Shown piece by piece: positions 18,076 to 24,383 of a stretch of DNA of 41,583 nucleotides. Source of the DNA: Chitinispirillales bacterium (GTDB lineage: Bacteria; Fibrobacterota; Chitinivibrionia; Chitinivibrionales; Chitinispirillaceae); contig JAITCM010000110.1 of assembly GCA_031283085.1 (NCBI GenBank), forward strand, positions 1 to 41,583, written 5' to 3'. Each line of letters starts with the position of its first letter. Positions within the stretch are counted from its first letter, which is position 1. The notes beneath the pieces are model-generated. The model searched no databases. It was not told the DNA's origin and saw only the letters and a list, made by a program, of their open reading frames with translations. The translations under genes and the position numbers were made by a program.

Positions 18076-18248
18076 TTGCGACGCGGTAGCGGCGCTTGTT
18101 TATGGGGGGCGTTACGGGGGGAGGCGCGCCCCTGTGGGGCGCTGTTTGCCCTGATATGGTTCTTCCCCCCGTAGGGTGGGTAGTGGAATAAAAACGGGCA
18201 AAGCCCGTTTTTATGGAGCGAGGGAGGGCGTAGCCCTCCCCTTAAAAT
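18076..18248 (+). repeat. Structured intergenic repeat, copy 1
   Basis: About 173 bp shared with 26690-26830. It starts GCGACGCGGTAGCGGCGCTTGTT and ends GTAGCCCTCCCCTTAAAAT. Three hairpins are visible. The first is a 9-bp stem TTACGGGGGG-type / CCCCCCGTA (18113-18121 with 18165-18173), whose loop carries an extra 7-bp hairpin (18126-18142). The second is a 12-bp stem at 18188-18199 / 18203-18214 with loop AAA. The third is GGGAGGGC / GCCCTCCC at 18222-18229 / 18233-18240 with loop GTA. Its end lies about 30 bases upstream of the ParA-like start, so it is probably part of that gene's leader or promoter region. Confidence 0.85.
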
Positions 18249-18280
18249 ATCTTTTGACTTTAAGGATTTTGACTTTTACC

Positions 18281-19126
18281 ATGAAAGTAATATCAGTCCT
18301 AAACCACAAAGGCGGAGTAGGCAAAACTACCTTCACCGGCAGTATCGCCCAGGCGCTTGCCCTTACGGGTTGCAGGGTGCTGGCTGTTGACAACGACAGC
18401 CAGCACAATCTCTCGTCATTGCTTAACGTCGGTGTCAGGCAGCCCAGCATTTTAGACGTTTACCGCGCCGATATTGAGGCCGCGCCCCGCCTGTTGCTGA
18501 GTTCGGTTGTTAAGACCGGCTTGCCCAACCTGCACATAGTGACCTCCTGCGGCGGTCTGCTCGACTCCGCTGTGGGCGACGCCCGCCATCTCAAAAAAGT
18601 TATGGACGCCTGCGGGCTTGACCGGTACTATGACTTTGTGTTTATCGACAACGCCCCCGGACTTGACAGGCTGCAGATGTCCGCGGTCAACGCCTGCGGC
18701 GAGATATTCGTGCCTACGGAGCTGCGCCAGTTCGCGGTGGACGGGCTGGTGGAGATGGAGCGGACGCTCTTGGAGCGTTGTCCTAAGGGCGGGCGTATCA
18801 CTAAGATAATCCCGAACAATTACCGCAACATCCGCCGCCACAACGCTTTTATCGCCGCGCTGAACAGGATGTTTGAGGGGCGGGTGACGGCCACGCGCAT
18901 ATTGACCGACGCCGTGTTCGACGAGGTGGCGACGGAGGGGAAAATCCTGTTTTTGCACAGGCTGTACTCCAAAGGCGCGGCCTGCTACGTTAAGCTCGTG
19001 CACGAGTTGTTCAGGCGCGAGGAGGAGGAGATATGGGACGCGCTGCTGGACAGGCGCGGAGAGCATATTCGTGAGCGGGCTAAGGAGATGTATCACGGCC
19101 GCAAGGCGAAAAGGGCGGAGGCGTGA
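18281..19126 (+). CDS. ParA/Soj-family ATPase
   Basis: The 281-residue cytoplasmic P-loop ATPase opens with the deviant Walker A of the ParA/MinD family (NHKGGVGKTT, Lys10 and Lys15), followed by VLAVDNDSQHNLS (A' box) and FIDNAPGLD (Walker B). Family members partition chromosomes, plasmids or protein complexes. No ParB or parS site is visible nearby. Instead the gene is followed after 1 base by a small membrane protein and then by an aldolase. The usual Walker B D-x-P/T-P is D-N-A-P here. The ATG at 18281 was preferred to an upstream GTG at 18176 because residue 1 then immediately begins the family's first strand. The ribosome site is weak. Confidence 0.88.
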   Translation: MKVISVLNHKGGVGKTTFTGSIAQALALTGCRVLAVDNDSQHNLSSLLNVGVRQPSILDVYRADIEAAPRLLLSSVVKTGLPNLHIVTSCGGLLDSAVGDARHLKKVMDACGLDRYYDFVFIDNAPGLDRLQMSAVNACGEIFVPTELRQFAVDGLVEMERTLLERCPKGGRITKIIPNNYRNIRRHNAFIAALNRMFEGRVTATRILTDAVFDEVATEGKILFLHRLYSKGAACYVKLVHELFRREEEEIWDALLDRRGEHIRERAKEMYHGRKAKRAEA

Positions 19127-19127
19127 A

Positions 19128-19367
19128 ATGGGGACGGGGGCGGCGGGGGAGCGTGTCTTTGACGACGTCGACGCGGCGTTGGCGGAGCGGATTATATCGC
19201 GGTCGATGGAGAATAGCGGGGAGCCGGAACGGAGGTATGATACGGGTACGGGCCCTGTTGATACGGATAAGGCTAAGCGGCGGCCGGTATCGATTATTAA
19301 GGCGGCGATTCCTGTAGCGTTGGTATTGATTGCGCTGTGGATATTGATTAGGAGAGGTACGCGTTGA
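19128..19367 (+). CDS. Small single-pass membrane protein, unknown function
   Basis: The 79-residue protein has a soluble, charged N-terminal ~50 residues (FDDVDAALAERIISRSMENS) and a C-terminal hydrophobic helix (IPVALVLIALWILI) ending in basic RRGTR, as in a tail-anchored or single-pass inner-membrane protein. The ATG lies 1 base after the ParA stop, with GGAGG at 19117-19121, so it is translationally coupled to that gene. An internal DTGTGPVDTDKA stretch has the same DTG/DTD low-complexity character seen in two other genes of the window. A membrane anchor or partner for the ParA-like ATPase is a reasonable guess. Confidence 0.75.
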   Translation: MGTGAAGERVFDDVDAALAERIISRSMENSGEPERRYDTGTGPVDTDKAKRRPVSIIKAAIPVALVLIALWILIRRGTR

Positions 19368-19369
19368 TA

Positions 19370-20650
19370 ATGCGAAATCTGTGGAGCGACGCCGACGAAC
19401 AGGCCTGCGTATCGCGTTATGCCGGTAAATATCATCATAACCCCGATACGGAAAAAGAGATACTCGGTCAGGCGTACGCGACCGCGCTCTTGGGGGCCGA
19501 TAACGGCTTGACTATGCACGGCGGCGGGAATACGTCCATAAAGGTTGATATGGTTGACGGGTTCGGGAAAAGGAGACGGGCGTTGTATGTTAAGGCTACC
19601 GGGACGCCTTTGAAATTGTTTGAACCGGAGCATTTTGTGGTGATGAGCCTGGAGGGGCTGGGGGAGTTGAAATCGCGCGGGGGGATTGACGACGCCGATA
19701 TGGCGCGGGTGTTTGAAAGGCATCGGTTGGTACAAACGGACAGACTGCCGTCGATAGAGTCGCTTATGCACGCGTCTGTTCCGGCGAGGATTGTGGACCA
19801 CTCCCATCCCGAAGCGCTTTTGAAGATTGCCAATCGCGCGGGCGGCGGCGCGTTGTTGGCGGAGTGTTTCGGGGATGATTTGGCGGTGATTCCCTACGCG
19901 CGGATGGGTTGCGATTTCGCGTCGGCGGTGTTTGGGGCGGCGGAGCGGAATCCGATATGCCGCGGCGTCGTTATTGTCCACCACGGGCTTGTCGTGTGGG
20001 GGGATGGGGCGCGGGAGGTATATGATTTGACTATTGACATTGTCAACAGGGCCGAAAAGTTTCTATCGTCTATGGCGTCGGAACCGATAAAGCGCGGGGC
20101 AGAGGTATCGGCGGCGGAGTCGGAAGGTAATTATCGGAAAGCGGCGCCGCTCATAAAGGAAGCGCTGGGGGATAATGAAATATCGTTAATACTGTTAAAC
20201 ACGCCCGACGTTATGGAGCTGATTAATTCCCCGGACGCCGGAATAGTCCGTAACCCTCCGCTTACGCCCGACTACCCGATGCTGCGGCGGATACTGCCGT
20301 TGTGGTTGGATATTGATTTGAGCGGCGGCGCCGGCGAGGTATCTTCGCGCGTAAAAGCGGCGGTTGACAAATACGTTAAGGAATACGGCGAATATCTCGA
20401 AAAGCGCGGTGTGTTGAATCAACCGGTTATCGACCTGTTGCCGAGGGCTATTGTCCATCCGCGAACAGGCGTGGTCTGTTTCGGTACGGACGAGGCTTCG
20501 GCGCGGGCTGCGGCCGACTTCACCCGCCAGGCCTTTTCGATAAGGCGGACGATATTTGAGACCGGCGGCGTTTATCAGAGCCTGTCGGAAGAATACCTGT
20601 TTGATATGCAGTACCGGGGCTATCAACGGGCGAAGAGGGATTCTTGTTGA
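19370..20650 (+). CDS. Class II aldolase/adducin-family protein (RhaD-like, lacking the dehydrogenase half)
   Basis: The 426-residue protein has a class II aldolase domain: HGGGNTSIK near residue 48, YVKATGTPL, the zinc-ligand-type DHSHPEALL, and HHGLVVWGD with further metal-ligand histidines. Members cleave sugar phosphates such as rhamnulose-1-P or fuculose-1-P into DHAP and lactaldehyde. The C-terminal block (TGVVCFGTDEASARAAADFT ... GGVYQSLSEEYLFDMQY) matches the linker that joins aldolase and short-chain dehydrogenase in bifunctional RhaD/alcohol dehydrogenase proteins, yet the gene stops there. A TTG at 19364 overlapping the previous stop is an alternative start with better spacing to AGGAGAGG. 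Cotranscribed with the ParA-like gene. Confidence 0.85.
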   Translation: MRNLWSDADEQACVSRYAGKYHHNPDTEKEILGQAYATALLGADNGLTMHGGGNTSIKVDMVDGFGKRRRALYVKATGTPLKLFEPEHFVVMSLEGLGELKSRGGIDDADMARVFERHRLVQTDRLPSIESLMHASVPARIVDHSHPEALLKIANRAGGGALLAECFGDDLAVIPYARMGCDFASAVFGAAERNPICRGVVIVHHGLVVWGDGAREVYDLTIDIVNRAEKFLSSMASEPIKRGAEVSAAESEGNYRKAAPLIKEALGDNEISLILLNTPDVMELINSPDAGIVRNPPLTPDYPMLRRILPLWLDIDLSGGAGEVSSRVKAAVDKYVKEYGEYLEKRGVLNQPVIDLLPRAIVHPRTGVVCFGTDEASARAAADFTRQAFSIRRTIFETGGVYQSLSEEYLFDMQYRGYQRAKRDSC

Positions 20651-20701
20651 CCGAAAAAATCAATACGCGATTCTTCCATTAGCATAAATTATATTTATAC
20701 G

Positions 20702-21859
20702 ATGGAAAACCTCCAACGTCAACAACAGGAACCGACCGTTCTGCGGCTGCCGCTCGACAAGTCCGGCGTCGTCAATCCGTATAACGAGCAACTGACCGCC
20801 ATGCCCGCCGTGGGCGCCAAACTTGGGCCGCACATCATTCAGGGCCCGATAGGGGAGGGTGGCAGCGCGGCCGTCTTCAAGGTTTGGCACGAGGAGCTTG
20901 AAACGGTGCGGGCCATAAAGATACTCAAGAAGGGTTACAAGTCGGACGCGAGGGAGCGTTTCTTCACGGAGGCTAAGATATTGGCCGACATACGCCATCC
21001 GAATATCGTCGAGATATTCGACATCGGCTACATGGAGCGCGGGGAGCCTTACCTTGTGCTTGAGTACGTGGAGGGTACGTCTATAAAGGAGTTGCTCGGG
21101 AACGGCAGGCTGCCCGTCGCGGTCGCCCTCTCCATTGCCTACTGCGTGTGTCAGGCGTTGCACTACGCGCACCTGAAGAGTTACACGCTCTACGGCAAGG
21201 TGTACAGGGGGCTTATCCACCGCGACATCAAGCCGGAGAATGTGCTGGTGTCTAAGAACGGCGGCGTCAAGCTGATGGATTTCGGCATAGCGCGTCCCAG
21301 CGAGGTCAGCCTGCATACGGTAGGCGCCAAGGTCATGGGGACGCTGGTTTATCTGAGTCCCGAACAGCTAAACGGCGGTCCGCTCGACCACAGGAGCGAC
21401 ATATTTTCGCTGGGCGCCGTGCTCTACGAGATGGTAACCGGCGCGAGGGCATACCCGCAGAAGACGCTCTCCGAGCTGGTGCAGAAGAAGACCGCCGGCC
21501 AGTACAGGGCGCTGTCGAGCTACGGCGTGAAATTCCCGCCGCGTTTGGCGTGGGTGGTGGACAGGGCAATGGCTATAGACCCGGAAGAGCGTTACGCCGG
21601 CGCCGCGGAGATGGCTTACGGTATCTACGGGGTACTAAGGGAGGTCTCCGACCTGCCGCACAGCGACATACTCGCCGCCTACACGCGCGACCCGAAATCA
21701 ATATTTGATTGGACGGACCAGCCTAAAGAGGTGGTTCGGCAAGAGAGCGCGCCGCGGGGGGAAGGGCAGGGGCTGGGGAAACTGCCGTGGATAATAGCGG
21801 CGGTTGCGGCCGGCATAGCCGCGGCGGGTATTGCGGTGTTGAGAATCATCGGTAACTGA
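20702..21859 (+). CDS. Membrane-anchored Ser/Thr protein kinase (Hanks type)
   Basis: The 385-residue protein has a kinase domain at about residues 45-305: glycine loop IGEGGSAAVFKV, ATP-binding Lys73 in RAIKILKK, HRDIKPEN with catalytic Asp175, DFG at 193-195 in LMDFGIARP, and GTLVYLSPEQ in place of the APE block. A short linker leads to one C-terminal membrane helix (WIIAAVAAGIAAAGIAVLRII), so the kinase faces the cytoplasm with almost no outside domain. The substrate is unknown. No ribosome site precedes the ATG, and a TATATT lies only 6 bases upstream (20690-20695), so the message may be leaderless. Confidence 0.92.
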   Translation: MENLQRQQQEPTVLRLPLDKSGVVNPYNEQLTAMPAVGAKLGPHIIQGPIGEGGSAAVFKVWHEELETVRAIKILKKGYKSDARERFFTEAKILADIRHPNIVEIFDIGYMERGEPYLVLEYVEGTSIKELLGNGRLPVAVALSIAYCVCQALHYAHLKSYTLYGKVYRGLIHRDIKPENVLVSKNGGVKLMDFGIARPSEVSLHTVGAKVMGTLVYLSPEQLNGGPLDHRSDIFSLGAVLYEMVTGARAYPQKTLSELVQKKTAGQYRALSSYGVKFPPRLAWVVDRAMAIDPEERYAGAAEMAYGIYGVLREVSDLPHSDILAAYTRDPKSIFDWTDQPKEVVRQESAPRGEGQGLGKLPWIIAAVAAGIAAAGIAVLRIIGN

Positions 21860-21908
21860 GATTTGCGGGATTATTTTAAAACGGTTTTTTAAGGAGTACG
21901 AAAGATAT

Positions 21909-21995
21909 ATGGAAAACGTGAGAAGCGCCACCGGCGCGATACTCACGGCGGAAGGGGAAGGCATACAGAATTTATTTCTTTCTGCGGGACGGTAG
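21909..21995 (+). CDS. Possible 28-residue small ORF
   Basis: ATG at 21909 to TAG at 21995, in the gap between the kinase and the aminopeptidase. It is preceded by AAGGAG (21890-21895), a strong match at a long spacing of 13. The product (MENVRSATGAILTA ... LFLSAGR) matches nothing I know. The ribosome-site match is the only support. Confidence 0.25.
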   Translation: MENVRSATGAILTAEGEGIQNLFLSAGR

Positions 21996-22042
21996 TGAAA
22001 GGAATTTTAATTTAATCTCTCATTTTAATCACGGAGCGAAGT

Positions 22043-23335
22043 ATGAATAGAGCAGGAAACGTTACTCGTAGCGGCAGAACGGCATCCAAAAGGGTCATAA
22101 CGGCAAAAAAAACATCGCGAGCGAGGAGAACCAAGCCATACGTTCCCACCGCCCGAATGTTGAAGAAATACTCCGACGTCTTAGTCAAGTTCGCCTTAAA
22201 CGGCGGCGCGGGGCTCAAGAAAGGCGACGTCGTCTATCTTGCCGTGCAGCAGCCCGGCCTTCCCTTAGCCAAGGCAATCTACAAGACTGTCCTTGAGGCG
22301 GGCGCGCATCCCATAGTCAACGTTATCGACGACGACTTCAAGCTGCTGCAGGTGACCAACGCCTCCCATAATCAGTTGACCTTCTTTCCCGGCAAGTATT
22401 ACCGCGGCCTTGCCGACACCATCGACCACTGGATACGGGTCGTGGCCGACGAGGAGCCGATGTACATGAAGTCCGCCGATCCGGCGAAGGTGCTGCTCTC
22501 GAATCAGGCGGCGCGGACCTTCCGCGAGTGGCTTGACGAGAAGGAGGATCAGGGCAAGTTCACGTGGACGCTCTGCCTCTACGCCACGGAGAGGATGGCG
22601 GAGGAGGCGGGGTTGACGCTTAGGGAGTACTGGGGGCAGATAGCCAAGGCCTGTTTCCTGAACGAGGCGAATCCGGTGGCCAAGTGGCGGCGCGTCTTCG
22701 GCGCCCTGCAAGGTGTGCTCGACAGGTTAAACGCCCTGCCGATAAAGCGTTTGCACGTGGAGTCTAAGGGGACCGACCTGTGGCTCACGCTCGGCGAGAG
22801 GCGCAGGTGGCTGGGCGGGAGCGGGAGGAACATCCCGTCGTTTGAGATATTCACCTCCCCGGACTGGCGCGGGACGGAGGGGGTCATCAGCTTCGATATG
22901 CCGCTGTACCGGTACGGAAACGTAATCAGGGACATCCGGCTGGAGTTTCGGAACGGGAAGGTGGTGAGGGCGTCGGCGTCCAGAAACGAGCGGATGCTCA
23001 AGGAGCTCATCAAGCAGAAAAACGCCGACAAGGTGGGGGAGTTCTCGCTTACGGACATAAGGTTTTCCAAAATCACGAAGTTCATGGCCGAGACGCTGTT
23101 TGACGAAAATTTCGGCGGCAGGTACGGCAACACGCACATCGCGGTTGGGAAGAGCTACCACGATACGTACGCGGGGAACGCGTCGAAGATGACGGAGGCG
23201 CAGTTCGCTGAATTGGGTTTTAACCGTTCGCAGGAGCATACGGACATAATATCGACGGCGGACAGGGTGGTGACGGCGGTGCTGAGGGACGGGACGGAGA
23301 AGGTCATTTACCGTAAGGGAAAGTTTGTGATTTGA
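22043..23335 (+). CDS. M29-family aminopeptidase (AmpS/PepS-like)
   Basis: The 430-residue metallopeptidase of the thermophilic aminopeptidase family removes N-terminal residues from peptides. Visible family blocks are GRNIPSFEIFTSPDWRGTEG (metal-ligand Glu), GEFSLTD, KFMAETLFDENFGG and GNTHIAVGKSYHDTY with His/Tyr ligands, and a C-terminal SQEHTDIIS with His and Asp. The first ~35 residues (RSGRTASKRVITAKKTSRARR) are a very basic extension absent from typical members. It could be a nucleic-acid or membrane-surface contact, or the true start could be the later Met in TARMLKKYSD. The ATG at 22043 has GGAG upstream. Confidence 0.9.
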   Translation: MNRAGNVTRSGRTASKRVITAKKTSRARRTKPYVPTARMLKKYSDVLVKFALNGGAGLKKGDVVYLAVQQPGLPLAKAIYKTVLEAGAHPIVNVIDDDFKLLQVTNASHNQLTFFPGKYYRGLADTIDHWIRVVADEEPMYMKSADPAKVLLSNQAARTFREWLDEKEDQGKFTWTLCLYATERMAEEAGLTLREYWGQIAKACFLNEANPVAKWRRVFGALQGVLDRLNALPIKRLHVESKGTDLWLTLGERRRWLGGSGRNIPSFEIFTSPDWRGTEGVISFDMPLYRYGNVIRDIRLEFRNGKVVRASASRNERMLKELIKQKNADKVGEFSLTDIRFSKITKFMAETLFDENFGGRYGNTHIAVGKSYHDTYAGNASKMTEAQFAELGFNRSQEHTDIISTADRVVTAVLRDGTEKVIYRKGKFVI

Positions 23336-23348
23336 TGTTGTCGTTGCA

Positions 23349-23369
23349 GGGGCGGGGTTTGCCCGCCCC
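23349..23369. other. GC hairpin after the aminopeptidase gene
   Basis: GGGGCGGG and CCCGCCCC form an 8-bp stem around a 5-base loop, without a T-run. It sits 13 bases after the stop codon, shortly before the 73-bp repeat at 23427, and has a similar AGGGGCG start. Confidence 0.5.
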
Positions 23370-23426
23370 GTGTTGCCGAACGATTCGATAAACCGTTGGG
23401 TTAATGACGGCAATTATGTTGACGTT

Positions 23427-23499
23427 GTAGGGGCGACCGTCCCGGTCGCCCTTTGTTGGGCAGGCGAACGGCAGGGCGACCGAGGGCGGTCGCCCCTAC
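23427..23499 (+). repeat. 73-bp palindromic intergenic element, copy A
   Basis: It begins GTAGGGGCGACCG and ends CGGTCGCCCCTAC, which are inverted repeats of each other. Each half also folds alone (GGGCGACCG ... CGGTCGCCC). The reverse complement of 36109-36181 matches it at 70 of 73 positions. It looks like a REP/MITE-type element of the widespread GTAGGGGCGACC class. Confidence 0.9.
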
Positions 23500-23539
23500 G
23501 ATGCGTTGTTGAACGGCGCAAACAAATGGTTGGATTTCT

Positions 23540-24343
23540 ATGTCTATAATAACAAAAAGAGAAATAGAATCGCTATACCGCCAATATCATAATCCGCAAT
23601 ATCTGGGCTTAGACCCGCTGGGATGCGTTCGGCGGTTTGAGGATAGCGAAAACCGGGAGGTTGTCGGGTTGTTTGCTTCGGCGCTGGCTTACGGGCGGGT
23701 GGAGACTATTGTCCGCAATATCAATACTTTGATTGACGATGTGATGGGCCGCGATCCCGTGTCTTTTGTCAAGGGGACGTCATACAGGGAGAAGCGGGAG
23801 GCGTTGGATGGGTTCAAGCATCGGTTTAATGATGGGGATGACATTGCCGCGCTGTTGGAGGCTGTGAACGCGGTTACGCGGCGGTATGGGTCGCTGGGCA
23901 GTTGTTTTAGCGATTGTTTAGCGCGTTCAGGCGGTCAGTTCAAGGGGGCGTTAACATTATTCACCGATGAGTTGAAGGGGGTATTGACACAAGGCTCGGC
24001 GACCCGCTGCGCGCTTCGCCCGAGTTTTGAGTACCTTATCCCATCCCCGACCCGCGGCAGCGCCTGCAAGCGGCTGGTGCTGTACCTGCGGTGGATGGTA
24101 CGTAAAGACGATGGAATTGACCTTGGGGTTTGGAAGGGCGTTCCGGCATCTATATTAATAATCCCGGTGGATACCCACGTGGCGCGGATAACCAAATACT
24201 ACGGGTTGACAAGCCGAACGTCCGCCGATTGGAAGATGGCGGAGGAGATAACGGAATCATTAAGGAAATTTGACCCTGAAGACCCGGTGCGGTTCGATTT
24301 TTCGCTCTGCCACGCGGGGATGGTGGATTTTAGGGCGCGTTAA
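23540..24343 (+). CDS. TIGR02757-family conserved protein
   Basis: The 267-residue protein has the recognisable blocks of TIGR02757: DPLGCVRRF near the N-terminus, NREVVGLFASALAYGRVETI, FKHRFNDGDDI, SACKRLVLYLRWMVRKDDGIDLGVW, and IIPVDTHVARI-KYYGL towards the C-terminus. The middle and C-terminal helices, with the VDTH motif, recall the HhH-GPD base-excision DNA glycosylase fold, but no activity has been established that I know of. It ends in DFSLCHAGMVDFRAR. The ribosome site is weak. It is convergent with nothing and precedes flhA by 40 bases. Confidence 0.85.
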   Translation: MSIITKREIESLYRQYHNPQYLGLDPLGCVRRFEDSENREVVGLFASALAYGRVETIVRNINTLIDDVMGRDPVSFVKGTSYREKREALDGFKHRFNDGDDIAALLEAVNAVTRRYGSLGSCFSDCLARSGGQFKGALTLFTDELKGVLTQGSATRCALRPSFEYLIPSPTRGSACKRLVLYLRWMVRKDDGIDLGVWKGVPASILIIPVDTHVARITKYYGLTSRTSADWKMAEEITESLRKFDPEDPVRFDFSLCHAGMVDFRAR

Positions 24344-24348
24344 TACAT

Positions 24349-24378
24349 TTGACGCCGATTAATGTTATAATGTATATT
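24349..24378 (+). promoter_or_regulatory. Promoter immediately upstream of flhA
   Basis: TTGACG and TATATT are separated by 18 bases (24355-24372). A second -10 candidate, TATAAT, overlaps at 24366-24371. With TATATT as the -10, the start point would fall at about the ATG itself, implying little or no leader. No ribosome site is visible before the ATG, consistent with that. Confidence 0.5.
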
Positions 24379-24383
24379 TAGAT

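Noticed and set aside
18452-19984. Long minus-strand open frame (510 codons)
   Set aside because: It lies antisense to the ParA-like, membrane protein and aldolase genes, whose motifs are unambiguous. No domain or ribosome site supports it.
24354-24361. GCCGATTA upstream of flhA as a sigma-28 promoter -10 box
   Set aside because: The matching TAAA -35 box is absent at the right distance. A sigma-70-type pair at the same place is better.
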